The notes: a model not told the origin generated them from the sequence alone. DNA of 16,025 nt from an uncultured Muribaculaceae bacterium (GCA_947644475.1 CANRZQ010000028.1:1-16025), one strand, 5' to 3'. Shown: positions 5,934 to 14,777, counted from the first letter of the stretch. A program made the numbers and translations.

Positions 5934-7220
5934 ATGGAAAAAGATATAAAAATCTGCGTGATAGGCCTTGGATACGTAGGCCTCCCGCTTGCCCGCCTCT
6001 TCTCCACAAAATACCCCACCGTAGGCTTCGACATGAGCCAGGCCCGCGTCGACGCCCTCATGCAAGGCCATGACGCCACACTCGAAGTGGCCGACGACCT
6101 CCTTCAGGACGCCATCGCCAACCACGGCTTCCGCTGCACCACCGACATCGAGGAAATACGCGACTGCAACTTCTACATCGTGGCCGTGCCCACCCCCGTC
6201 GACCGTAACAACGCCCCCGACCTCACACCCCTCTACGGCGCAAGCCGCACCGTGGGCAAGGTAATCAAGACAGGCGACATCGTCGTATACGAATCCACCG
6301 TCTATCCCGGCGTCACCGAAGACGAATGTATCCCCGTCGTAGAAGCCGAGTCAGGCCTGCGCTTCAACGTCGACTTCTTCGCCGGATACTCGCCCGAGCG
6401 CATCAATCCCGGCGACAAACTCCACACCGTCGAGAAAATCAAAAAAGTCACCTCCGGCTCAACCCCCGAGATAGGCCGCATCGTCAACGAAGTATACTCC
6501 TCCGTCATCACCGCCGGCACCCACCTTGCGCCCACAATAAAAGTAGCCGAGGCCGCCAAAGTAATCGAAAACTCACAGCGCGACATCAACATCGCCTTCG
6601 TCAACGAACTCTCCAAAATCTTCACCCTCATGGGCATCGACACACAGGCCGTGCTCGAGGCAGCATCCACAAAATGGAACTTCCTGCCCTTCCGCCCCGG
6701 CCTCGTAGGCGGCCACTGCATCGGCGTCGACCCCTTCTACCTCGCCCAGTGCGCCCAGCGCTACGGCTACAACCCCGAGATAATCCTCGCCGGCCGTCGC
6801 ATGAACGACTCCATGGGTTCCTACGTAGCCGACCAGGTAATCAAAAACATGCTCCGCAAAGGCATCCAGGTGCTTGGCAGCCGTATCCTTGTCCTCGGCT
6901 TCACATTCAAGGAAAACTGCCCCGACGTGCGCAACACCAAGGTGATCGACATCGTGAAAGCCCTCAAAGAATACAACCTCACCGTCGACATCCACGACCC
7001 CTGGGCCTCCGCCCCCATCGCCGCCCGTGAATACGGCGTCGACATCATCAACACCCTTCCCGAGCCAGCCTCCGACGCCGACCGCTACGACGCCGTGATC
7101 CTCGCCGTGGCCCACCGCGAATACGCCACCCTCTCCCTCGCCCCCCTCCTCCGTCCCCTCCACGTCATCTACGACGTCAAATGGCTCCTCCCCCCCACCT
7201 CCTCTACCGCCCGCCTGTAA
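5934..7220 (+). CDS. wbpO: UDP-N-acetyl-D-galactosamine 6-dehydrogenase (WbpO/TviB-like)
   Basis: A member of the UDP-glucose/GDP-mannose dehydrogenase family, which oxidises the C6 hydroxyl of a UDP-HexNAc to a carboxylate with two NAD. The 428-residue protein has GLGYVG (11-16) for NAD binding, VPTPVD (85-90), the central-helix motif around Lys209 (KVAEAAKVIEN), and catalytic Cys262 in VGGHCIGVDPFYL. The C-terminal UDP-binding domain contains LGFTFKENCPDVRNTKV. Adjacency to wbpP (15-nt gap) argues for UDP-GalNAc as substrate, making UDP-GalNAcA, an acidic capsule precursor. A WecC-like UDP-ManNAc dehydrogenase is the alternative, but the wbpP partner makes it less likely. The 3' end is extremely C-rich: one 60-base stretch (7141-7200) has 34 C and 6 G. 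Confidence 0.9.
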   Translation: MEKDIKICVIGLGYVGLPLARLFSTKYPTVGFDMSQARVDALMQGHDATLEVADDLLQDAIANHGFRCTTDIEEIRDCNFYIVAVPTPVDRNNAPDLTPLYGASRTVGKVIKTGDIVVYESTVYPGVTEDECIPVVEAESGLRFNVDFFAGYSPERINPGDKLHTVEKIKKVTSGSTPEIGRIVNEVYSSVITAGTHLAPTIKVAEAAKVIENSQRDINIAFVNELSKIFTLMGIDTQAVLEAASTKWNFLPFRPGLVGGHCIGVDPFYLAQCAQRYGYNPEIILAGRRMNDSMGSYVADQVIKNMLRKGIQVLGSRILVLGFTFKENCPDVRNTKVIDIVKALKEYNLTVDIHDPWASAPIAAREYGVDIINTLPEPASDADRYDAVILAVAHREYATLSLAPLLRPLHVIYDVKWLLPPTSSTARL

Positions 7221-7245
7221 CCTGTATTTTTAATCAGGGAATAAA

Positions 7246-8475
7246 ATGCTGTTAATTTTTATTTTTTTTCCATTTTTGGCGTTTCTTTTTTGTCTCAAAG
7301 ATTTAAGGAAACGTCAAAATGCCTTAATATTCATAGCCTTTTATGCGCTTTTTGGATATGCAAATCATTTTGGATTAGCAACTGCGGATATTTCTCGAAT
7401 AGCTTATATATTCCAGTTTTATGATAGATATTTTGATCCGAATAATTTTCTAGATCCATTTCTAAGAGGATATAGTGCCGACGTGTATAAAAATATAATC
7501 ATGTCGATTGTATGGCATTTTACAGATAATCCAAAAGTATTTTGTGCGGTTATGGCATTGGTATATGGAATTTTGTCGTATGCCGTGTATGTGAAAGTAT
7601 ATGAATTGTGGGGAAGAAAATATGATAAATTTTTTTATATATACATTTTAATATGTTTGTCTAATATATCGCTCGTGCACTTGACTGGGTTGAGATTCTT
7701 TACAGGTGCTCTTCTTTATATATTGTCAGTTTATAATTTTATAATGGGCGATAAAAAATGGATTATAGGCATATTTTTGGCTCCATTTTGTCATTTTGCT
7801 CTGTGGGTGGCATTATTCGGATTTGTGATTTATTTACTAGGACGAACATTATTGGCAAGAAAACATTTGTGTAGAATTCTTGTTTTGACATGTCTTGCTT
7901 TTTCATTTGTAAATTTGGGCGGTATATCAAAAAAGTACCTTAATCAAATGGATGTGGAAAATCAAGCGGTCAATATTAAGGCTAGGGCATATATGAAAGA
8001 GGATGAATATTTGCGGAGGTCGTCTGCATCGGAGCAATCTGCATATAGGCAGGCAAACCAAATGTTCACATCTTTTTTTGAGATAGTTTGCCGAGTCGGA
8101 TTAGCGATTGTTTTGCTTAAATTGCTTAGTAAGCAGAATAAGTTAGTTCAATCATCGAAAATGAGGAAATTTTTTGCATTTTGTTTCTTGTTTTCTTGTA
8201 TGTCTATTTTGGCAGTTGGTATTAATGCAGAGATAAAGCGGTTTATATGTGTTTCGTGGTGTTTCGTGTTGCTATATATAGCATATATTTGTGGGTGCAA
8301 TTTAAAGTTCAATATTAAGAGATATGAAGGACTGATTTTGTGCTCAAATTTCTATTGGATATGTTACCTTTTTATAAATGCGCCAAGGCTTGTTGATGTT
8401 TCTTTATGGTTTTTGCCTGTCCCATATATAATCCTGGATGGAATCGGGTATAGAATTGCATGGGGATTAATATGA
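7246..8475 (+). CDS. wzy: EpsG-like polysaccharide polymerase, probable Wzy
   Basis: A 409-residue, strongly hydrophobic protein with about ten to eleven apparent membrane segments (for example 2-17, 25-43, 97-117, 129-147, 172-198, 208-224 and several after 285). Between the second and third segments is a loop with DISRIAYIFQFYDRY, and later HLTGLRFFTGALLYIL. This arrangement is typical of EpsG-family proteins in exopolysaccharide loci. Such proteins are thought to join lipid-linked repeat units outside the inner membrane, as Wzy does. Wzy sequences diverge greatly, so the call rests on topology, the EpsG-like pattern and position beside the flippase gene. GC content falls sharply at its start, marking a different origin from wbpO 25 nt upstream. 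Confidence 0.72.
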   Translation: MLLIFIFFPFLAFLFCLKDLRKRQNALIFIAFYALFGYANHFGLATADISRIAYIFQFYDRYFDPNNFLDPFLRGYSADVYKNIIMSIVWHFTDNPKVFCAVMALVYGILSYAVYVKVYELWGRKYDKFFYIYILICLSNISLVHLTGLRFFTGALLYILSVYNFIMGDKKWIIGIFLAPFCHFALWVALFGFVIYLLGRTLLARKHLCRILVLTCLAFSFVNLGGISKKYLNQMDVENQAVNIKARAYMKEDEYLRRSSASEQSAYRQANQMFTSFFEIVCRVGLAIVLLKLLSKQNKLVQSSKMRKFFAFCFLFSCMSILAVGINAEIKRFICVSWCFVLLYIAYICGCNLKFNIKRYEGLILCSNFYWICYLFINAPRLVDVSLWFLPVPYIILDGIGYRIAWGLI

Positions 8476-8492
8476 GTAATAATCTTTGAAGT

Positions 8493-10019
8493 ATGTCAGG
8501 CGGCAATGTAAAAAAAGTTGCAAAAAATGCTATGCTTCTGTACATAAGGACAGGAGTAAGTATAATAATACAGTTGTTCGCTGTAAGGTATTTATTATTG
8601 TATCTTGGCGATGACGGATATGGTTTGTATGGTCTTATCGGTAGTATTGTCGTCTTGGTAGAATCCTTAAAAGGTACATTTTCTACATCGCTGCAGCGAT
8701 TTATTAATATTGAAAGGGAAAATAATGATATAAATAGATTGCAAGAAATATTTAATGTTGGTTTGAAATTATATTCGCAAATTGGATTGATTCTGACTGC
8801 CATAACGATCATTGTAGGGGGTGTCTCGTTTATATTTTTAGACATACCGCAGAATTTAGAGACACAGGCATATATAGTTTTGGTTATTTCTGCAATAACT
8901 ATGGGCATAGGTATGGCTATTATACCATATGATGCTCTGATTGTTGCATATGAGAGGTTTTTTGCTTTTGCTACATTGTCTATTATTGGTAGTATTTTGA
9001 AATTAATCATTGTCCTTGTTTTGGTAATGGTGTCAGAATGGCGTATTACGATATATGCTCTTCTTTTGTTGACAGTGACCTCATTTGTTAGGATACTTAT
9101 GTATTTGTATTGCAAGAAACATTTTAAAGATATAATTACAAAGTTGAGATGTGATAAATCCGATTATAAAAAACAGATAGTTTCTTTAACCGGTTTTCGT
9201 GGAATAGCCTCCGTTGGGGTAACATTGCAAACCACAGGAATCAATTATATTCTTAATATATTTGGGGGACTTGCTGTAAATGCAGCACGGACAATCTCGG
9301 GTCAAGTATTGAATGCCGTAAATGTTTTGGTGTATAGTATAAGTATAGGGTTTAATCCACGGTGCTTGACTCTATGGGGAGGGAATGATAAACCTAGTTT
9401 TTTTCGACTTATTTTCATTCATTCAAAATTGTGTTATTTGATTAATGCGGTATTTGGTTTCATAATTTCTGTTTTTGCATTCCCTATTCTAAAATTATGG
9501 TTAGGTGAAATTCCTGATTATACTATTGTTTTTATTCAATCTATTTTCCTGTATTCAATTTTTAGAAGTTTCCATGATTCAATAGATATATTCTTTAATG
9601 CAATAGGTAAGGTAAATGTGATTAAAAGTATTGAATTTCTATTGAATGTTGCAAGTATATGTGTTGTATGGATACTTTTTAAACTGTCTTTTGCGTTTTA
9701 TTGGGCAATGCTTGTAATGGCTATAACCGAATTTGTTATTGTGTGTTGTTGTCTGTTCGTTGCAAACAGATCCAAAGAATTTCCCACAAAAGAATATTTA
9801 AAACAAATTGTATCAAGGAGTTTCGTCTCGTTATTGATTTTGTCCAGCGTATTTTTGCTTATAAAAAATTATTTTTGCACAGAGATTCCTTTTTTTGAAA
9901 TGCTATTATTTATTTCAGTTTTGTCGTTGTTAACGATTGTTTTCACTTTGCCAATACTCTTAAATAAGCGAGAGTTTATTTATATAAAAAATATGATAGA
10001 AAAGTCTCTTCATAAATAA
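8493..10019 (+). CDS. wzx: Polysaccharide flippase, Wzx-like (MOP superfamily)
   Basis: A 508-residue integral membrane protein with about 12-14 hydrophobic segments spread evenly along its length. The N-terminal pattern (KNAMLLYIRTG, then RYLLLYLGDDGYGLYGL and a segment ending in STSLQRFINIE) is typical of MOP/MATE-like O-antigen flippases in Bacteroidota, often annotated as lipopolysaccharide biosynthesis or oligosaccharide flippase proteins. Its role would be to turn undecaprenyl-diphosphate-linked repeat units across the cytoplasmic membrane for the polymerase encoded just upstream. The gap to wzy is 17 nt. The gene is AT-rich like its neighbours on both sides. No truncation is visible. 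Confidence 0.85.
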   Translation: MSGGNVKKVAKNAMLLYIRTGVSIIIQLFAVRYLLLYLGDDGYGLYGLIGSIVVLVESLKGTFSTSLQRFINIERENNDINRLQEIFNVGLKLYSQIGLILTAITIIVGGVSFIFLDIPQNLETQAYIVLVISAITMGIGMAIIPYDALIVAYERFFAFATLSIIGSILKLIIVLVLVMVSEWRITIYALLLLTVTSFVRILMYLYCKKHFKDIITKLRCDKSDYKKQIVSLTGFRGIASVGVTLQTTGINYILNIFGGLAVNAARTISGQVLNAVNVLVYSISIGFNPRCLTLWGGNDKPSFFRLIFIHSKLCYLINAVFGFIISVFAFPILKLWLGEIPDYTIVFIQSIFLYSIFRSFHDSIDIFFNAIGKVNVIKSIEFLLNVASICVVWILFKLSFAFYWAMLVMAITEFVIVCCCLFVANRSKEFPTKEYLKQIVSRSFVSLLILSSVFLLIKNYFCTEIPFFEMLLFISVLSLLTIVFTLPILLNKREFIYIKNMIEKSLHK

Positions 10020-10034
10020 ATTGATTGCTTTTAA

Positions 10035-11198
10035 ATGATGAACAAGCGAGTTAAAATAATATTGAAGTATATCTGCTCGTTGATTGCTTCATTAATAAAT
10101 AAGGGACAGTATTTTATAATCAATAGGGCGCATAAGTCCATGATTTCCAGATTGCATCTAAGAAAAGTGGAGCAATCGGAATATTTAAAATATGCGAAAT
10201 GGATACGGTCATATGGATTTAAACCGGCAAAATCGGATTTCATGTTGTTTTATCCATATTTGAATCATTTGGAATATGGCTGGAAGATAGTTCCTGCATA
10301 TGTTGTACATAACTATATAAATCCAATACTGAATCCTATTGAAATGAGGGGTTTCTATGAGGATAAGAATAGTTTTGAAAAATTGATTTCGAATTGTTTG
10401 CCGCATGCGTTATTAAAAAGAATTCATGGTCGTTTTTATAATGCGGATTATGTTTCTGTTGATATCCAAACTGAAGCCGATTTAGTTAAAGTGTTGGAAT
10501 GTCATAATAAAATAATAGTTAAGCCATCGGTAGAATCATCGTCCGGCAATGGTATAAAGTTTTTTACGAAGAAAGATGATAGTTGGATTAGTGCTTCCGA
10601 CGGAGAAAAACTGTCTATAGAATTATTAGATAAGGAATGGGGAGACGATTTTATCATTCAGGAAGTTTTGACACAATCATCTTTTATGAGTCAGTTCAAT
10701 CCCTCATCCATTAATACTTTAAGGATGGTAACATATAGGTCGGTTGTGGATGATGAGGTGAGTCTATTATGGGCTATTATTCGTATAGGAGGGGCTGGGA
10801 GTTTTGTCGACAACGCCCACTCTGGTGGTGTCTATGTAGGCGTAGACGCTGACGGCAAACTTAATCACTATGTTTGCAACCAATACGGTGAAGTGTTTTA
10901 TGAACATAATGGAGTGGATTTCAAAAACACTGATTTCGTCGTGCCAGATTATGACAAAATTGTAGATTTTGTAAAAGATGCGGCAAATAAAGTGCTTCAT
11001 CATCGGCTTATAGCATTTGATGTGGCTGTTGATGGAAACAATGAATATAAAATCATAGAGTTTAATTTGCGTGGTTTTTCCGGGTGGTTAGGTGAGTTTT
11101 CCGGCTTTCTTAAATTTGGAGACAAAGCGGATGAAATTTTGAAATATTGTAGCCGGCAAAAGCATCTTGCAAAAAAAGTTTTTTTCCAAATTGGATAA
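10035..11198 (+). CDS. Sugar-transfer-associated ATP-grasp protein, first copy
   Basis: The 387-residue protein fits the ATP-grasp family found in polysaccharide loci (the sugar-transfer-associated ATP-grasp type, ATPgrasp_ST). Supporting features are a nucleotide-binding Lys in VKPSVESSSGNG (162-173), an IIQE hinge (207-210), NPSSINTLR (222-230), the signature RIGGAGSFVDNAHSGG (250-265), and a metal-binding end DVAVDGNNEYKIIEFN (329-344). ATP-grasp enzymes activate a carboxylate as an acyl phosphate and join it to an amine or similar nucleophile. No substrate has been established here. A hydrophobic stretch near residues 8-30 may associate with the membrane. It begins ATGATG, so the first residue is uncertain by one. 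A related copy follows 10 nt later. Confidence 0.8.
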   Translation: MMNKRVKIILKYICSLIASLINKGQYFIINRAHKSMISRLHLRKVEQSEYLKYAKWIRSYGFKPAKSDFMLFYPYLNHLEYGWKIVPAYVVHNYINPILNPIEMRGFYEDKNSFEKLISNCLPHALLKRIHGRFYNADYVSVDIQTEADLVKVLECHNKIIVKPSVESSSGNGIKFFTKKDDSWISASDGEKLSIELLDKEWGDDFIIQEVLTQSSFMSQFNPSSINTLRMVTYRSVVDDEVSLLWAIIRIGGAGSFVDNAHSGGVYVGVDADGKLNHYVCNQYGEVFYEHNGVDFKNTDFVVPDYDKIVDFVKDAANKVLHHRLIAFDVAVDGNNEYKIIEFNLRGFSGWLGEFSGFLKFGDKADEILKYCSRQKHLAKKVFFQIG

Positions 11199-11208
11199 AT
11201 TCAGAATT

Positions 11209-12282
11209 ATGAACGTTATAGAGATATACAAAAAATTACACGGGTTTCTTGATTCTATTTCTGACAAACGTCGTTATTATATTTTTGAGAATTTACGTAG
11301 ACGTCAGGCTAAGCGTTTTCAAAAATTGACATCTGTTCAAATTAGGGCAATAAATGCTCTCTTTGATAGGTATCATAAAGTCAAGCCATATTCTCATTCG
11401 TTTTATACGAATGTTTCAGGAGTATTTAGCCCTGACTATATTCCGGATAGTTTATGGTATGCATATATAGAACCGTTTTACAATCCAAGGACGTTGGCAA
11501 AATGCATGGATGACAAAACGCTGTACGACAGGTTGTTGCATTCTGATGGTGAAATTGTTCACCCGAAAAATATTGGGTGTAAGATCAATGGTTTTTGGCT
11601 TGATAGTGAATTCAGACATATTACTGAAAAAGATTTGATTATAGAAGCGGAAAATCATCCCGTTGTTTTTCTAAAAGAAGCGACAGATTCGGCCGGTGGA
11701 CATGGAGTTGTCCGCTTTTTTATGCCTGATGACAAGGAACGGCTATTGGAAGCTCTTGCAGAGATGAATCGCAATGCTGTTTTGCAAGTCGGAATTAATC
11801 AGCATCCTGTTATGCAGGCATTAAATCCGTCGTCAGTAAATACCATCAGAGTTTTGTCACATTTGACAAGTGATGGTCGGGTTATAATCCGAAGCACAGT
11901 GGTAAGAATAGGCCAGGCCGGCTCGTTTGTCGACAATGCAAGTTCAGGCGGATTTACAGTTGGTGTCAATCCTGATGGTTCGTTGAAGAATGTGGGGTAC
12001 GATGTGACAGGAAAAAAGTATTATACATCAACGAACGGACTTATGTTGGATACGTTCAATATTCCTAATTATGGACATCTTTCCGAATGTATTGAAAGGT
12101 TCGCTTGGCAGTTGCCTATGTTTAGGCTTTTATCTTGGGATATAGCAATAGATGCGGAAGGTCGTTTTATCCTTATAGAAGTAAATATGCATAGTGGGCA
12201 GTTGGATTTTCATCAGATGAATAATGGTCCTGTATTCGGTCAAGATACAGAAAATGTCCTTAAAGAAGTATTTTTGCGATAG
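11209..12282 (+). CDS. Sugar-transfer-associated ATP-grasp protein, second copy
   Basis: At 357 residues, this shares the family motifs of the preceding gene: KEATDSAGGHGVV (156-168), NPSSVNTIRV (206-215), RIGQAGSFVDNASSGG (233-248) and DIAIDAEGRFILIEVN (311-326). The central signature is almost identical in the two copies, but the N-terminal third differs, which suggests paralogues with different substrates and not a recent duplication. An upstream TTG at 11167 would overlap the previous gene by 32 nt. I chose ATG 11209, which leaves a 10-nt gap. The likely chemistry is ATP-dependent ligation of a carboxylate, perhaps decorating the repeat unit. The substrate is unknown. Confidence 0.8.
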   Translation: MNVIEIYKKLHGFLDSISDKRRYYIFENLRRRQAKRFQKLTSVQIRAINALFDRYHKVKPYSHSFYTNVSGVFSPDYIPDSLWYAYIEPFYNPRTLAKCMDDKTLYDRLLHSDGEIVHPKNIGCKINGFWLDSEFRHITEKDLIIEAENHPVVFLKEATDSAGGHGVVRFFMPDDKERLLEALAEMNRNAVLQVGINQHPVMQALNPSSVNTIRVLSHLTSDGRVIIRSTVVRIGQAGSFVDNASSGGFTVGVNPDGSLKNVGYDVTGKKYYTSTNGLMLDTFNIPNYGHLSECIERFAWQLPMFRLLSWDIAIDAEGRFILIEVNMHSGQLDFHQMNNGPVFGQDTENVLKEVFLR

Positions 12283-12317
12283 TAGAAATATATCATTTTT
12301 TTGATTGAAGTTTAGTT

Positions 12318-13670
12318 ATGAGTGCACTGCAAGGAATATATGACAGGATGCCAATTTGGGTGCAAAATATTTTTGTTACCGGAATGGGCATCGTGAATTA
12401 TTATCACCGGTATGGAAAGGAATATTGGAGATACCGGAGGTATTTTGAGGAATTCGATAAATTGACTATCGACCAAAAGCGTGATGCGCAATTTTCGATG
12501 CTGAAAGAATTCGTGCAGTTTGCTATTGAGAATAGTAAATTTTACACGCGATTATATGAAGGGGTTGATTTGGCGGGGATTAAGACAATCGATGATTTGA
12601 AGAGGCTGCCTATTGTCGACAAGGAGATGCTTCGAGAGAATATCGATGATGTGGTGACAACACATAGTGACTGCACTCACAGCAATACAGGAGGAACAAC
12701 AGGCAAGTCTCTGACGGTTGTGCTGAGAAATGATGACTCTAAAAAGCGCATGGCGATGCTCGACCATTTCAAGTCGCGTGTTGGGTTTGAGCATTTGAAG
12801 ATGCGCCGAGCCACGTTCAACGGCAAGCATATCGTGCCTCCGCGTCAGAAAAGCAAAGTATTCTGGCGTTATAACCTGACGTGCAAGCAGATGATTTTTT
12901 CATCATTCCACATCACGGAAGAAAATATAAAATATTATGTCGATGAACTGAATCGTTTCAAGCCTCATGCAATTGACGGTTTCTTCACCTCTATGTGCGA
13001 TGTGGCAAATTACATGAAACGGCATGGCCTTAAAGCGGAGTTTAAGCCGGTGGCAATTTTCCCGACATCGGAAACTTTGACTGACGAAGGTCGTGTGCTG
13101 CTTGAAGAAGTTTTTGGATGTCCGGTCTATGACCAGTATGCATCGTCGGAGGGTGCGCCTTTTGTCACCGAATGGCCAGATCGCAAAAAACGTATGGAGT
13201 TGTCTACGGGCGTATTTGAGCATCTTGAAGGCACAAATGAAATACTTGTGACGAGTTTCACCACGCATGGGACCCCGTTAATCCGTTACCGCATCGGCGA
13301 CGCGATGGAATGGGATGAAGACGGCCTCAAAGATGAGATTTCCCCGGTGGTGAAGTCGATACAGGGGCGAAAACTCGATTTCCTTTATTCGGCCGAAGGT
13401 GCGAAAATCAATGCGGGAAATGTGTCAAATCTTCTGAAATATCTTCCCAATGTAGTGATACGTGCGCAATTTGTTCAGGAGACAATGGATGAGGTCACGG
13501 CATTGCTTGAGGTTGACAAAAGCAATTTCAAACCGGAACATGAACTTGCACTGCAAAAAGAATTTGTGCAGAAATTTGGACCGAACACACGTTTTGTCAT
13601 TAAGATAGTAGACTCGATTCCACGCGAACGGTCAGGTAAATTCCGTATGATAAAAAATAACGTTAAATAA
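12318..13670 (+). CDS. CapK / phenylacetate-CoA ligase-like adenylating enzyme
   Basis: A 450-residue member of the ANL adenylate-forming superfamily, in the CapK/PaaK-like branch seen in capsule loci. The phosphate-binding loop is SNTGGTTGK (122-130), the A5-like motif is YDQYASSEG (271-279), TPLIRYRIGD (319-328) carries the ribose-binding Asp, and GRKLDF (350-355) starts the hinge. Lys441 in RERSGKFRMI matches the catalytic lysine position. All motifs needed for activity appear present. Such enzymes activate a carboxylic acid as acyl-AMP and may pass it to CoA or another acceptor. In capsule loci the substrate is generally unknown. Position beside two ATP-grasp genes suggests one shared acyl or aminoacyl decoration step. 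GC content rises again here relative to upstream genes. Confidence 0.85.
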   Translation: MSALQGIYDRMPIWVQNIFVTGMGIVNYYHRYGKEYWRYRRYFEEFDKLTIDQKRDAQFSMLKEFVQFAIENSKFYTRLYEGVDLAGIKTIDDLKRLPIVDKEMLRENIDDVVTTHSDCTHSNTGGTTGKSLTVVLRNDDSKKRMAMLDHFKSRVGFEHLKMRRATFNGKHIVPPRQKSKVFWRYNLTCKQMIFSSFHITEENIKYYVDELNRFKPHAIDGFFTSMCDVANYMKRHGLKAEFKPVAIFPTSETLTDEGRVLLEEVFGCPVYDQYASSEGAPFVTEWPDRKKRMELSTGVFEHLEGTNEILVTSFTTHGTPLIRYRIGDAMEWDEDGLKDEISPVVKSIQGRKLDFLYSAEGAKINAGNVSNLLKYLPNVVIRAQFVQETMDEVTALLEVDKSNFKPEHELALQKEFVQKFGPNTRFVIKIVDSIPRERSGKFRMIKNNVK

Positions 13671-13679
13671 CAGCAAATT

Positions 13680-14777
13680 ATGAGAGTGCTGGTGGCGGTG
13701 AATTATGCCAGGTCGCTGTTTTCTTTTCGGAGAGAGGTGATCGAGGGGCTTGTCGGAGCCGGACATCAGGTGGTGATTTCGGCTCCGGAGGATGTGGAGG
13801 TAAGAAGGCATTTCGAAGAGATCGGATGCCGGTATGTCGCCACGGAGTTCGACCGCCTGTCAAAGAATCCGTTTAAGGATCTGGCTCTGCTTAGGCATTA
13901 TAGGTCTATCCTCCGGCAGGAGGAAATCGATGTGGCCTTGACGTATACGATTAAGCCGAATGTGTATTGCGGCGTGGCCGCGAGGATCTGCGGCGTGCCT
14001 TACCTGTCGAATATTACGGGGCTGGGCAACAGCATTGAGAATCCCGGCTGGTTGCAAAAGTTGACTTTGGCTATGTATCGGGTGGGCACGGCTAAATCGG
14101 CGTGTGTGTTTTTCCAGAACGCGCACAACCGTGATTTCCTTATCCAAAAAGGTTTTAGGTTCAAGAATGTGCATCTGTTGCCGGGCTCGGGCGTGAATCT
14201 TGACAAATTTTCTATAATGCCGTATGTGGCTGAACAAGAGCCGGTTCGTTTTCTTTATATCGGACGTATGCTCAAGGACAAGGGCATCGACCATTTGATT
14301 GATGCCGCGCAGATTATAAAAGATGAGTTCCCGGATGTGGAGTTTCATTTGGTCGGCGGATGTCAGGAGCAGCAATATTTGGACATATTGAAGGAATGTG
14401 AGACTCGGGGCATGATAATCTGGCATGGCGAGCAAAGCGACGTGAAGAGTTTCATCGGGCAGTCGGCATGTCTGATTCATCCGTCGTATCATGAGGGTAT
14501 GTCGAATGTATGCCTGGAAAATGCCGCCAGTGGCCGACCTGTAATCACTACCAATGTTCCCGGATGCCGGGAGACGGTTGATGATGGTGTTACGGGTCTG
14601 CTGGTGAATCCGCGCGACACCGGCGACCTTGTTGCGAAGATACGGCAGTTTCTGTCGCTTTCATATGAGCAGCGCCGGCAGATGGGCCTGCGTGGCCGGG
14701 AGAAAATGGAACGTGAGTTCGACAGGCAGATTGTCGTGAAAGCATATCTTGATGAATTGGATAATCTGAGAAAATGA
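13680..14777 (+). CDS. GT4-family glycosyltransferase (PglA/WbpH-like)
   Basis: A 365-residue retaining GT-B glycosyltransferase of family GT4. The N-terminal Rossmann half contains YTIKPNVYCGVAAR (about 89-102) and NITGLGN (111-117), which are characteristic of the PglA-like subgroup that adds a sugar to undecaprenyl-diphosphate-linked HexNAc. The donor-binding half has YIGRMLKDKG (193-202), VGG (225-227), and the EX7E motif with Glu272 and Glu280 in HEGMSNVCLE. It would act on the cytoplasmic face of the inner membrane, adding the second sugar of the repeat unit, possibly GalNAc or GalNAcA from the wbpP/wbpO pathway. That donor is an inference from context. Its last codons overlap the next gene by 4 nt (ATGA), which indicates translational coupling. 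Confidence 0.88.
   Translation: MRVLVAVNYARSLFSFRREVIEGLVGAGHQVVISAPEDVEVRRHFEEIGCRYVATEFDRLSKNPFKDLALLRHYRSILRQEEIDVALTYTIKPNVYCGVAARICGVPYLSNITGLGNSIENPGWLQKLTLAMYRVGTAKSACVFFQNAHNRDFLIQKGFRFKNVHLLPGSGVNLDKFSIMPYVAEQEPVRFLYIGRMLKDKGIDHLIDAAQIIKDEFPDVEFHLVGGCQEQQYLDILKECETRGMIIWHGEQSDVKSFIGQSACLIHPSYHEGMSNVCLENAASGRPVITTNVPGCRETVDDGVTGLLVNPRDTGDLVAKIRQFLSLSYEQRRQMGLRGREKMEREFDRQIVVKAYLDELDNLRK

Noticed and set aside
6326..7030. 234-codon plus-strand ORF within wbpO
   Set aside because: Arg/His/Pro-rich out-of-frame shadow of the C-rich wbpO sequence.
7221..7245. Weak hairpin (CCTG/CAGG) at the wbpO-wzy junction as a terminator
   Set aside because: Only a 4-bp stem and no T-tract, so no evidence of transcription termination inside the operon.
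8372..9115. 247-codon minus-strand ORF antisense to wzx
   Set aside because: It has no recognisable domain, spans the wzy-wzx junction antisense, and the plus strand encodes a clear flippase.
11167..11208. Upstream TTG start for the second ATP-grasp gene
   Set aside because: It would overlap the first ATP-grasp gene by 32 nt. An ATG at 11209 gives normal operon spacing.
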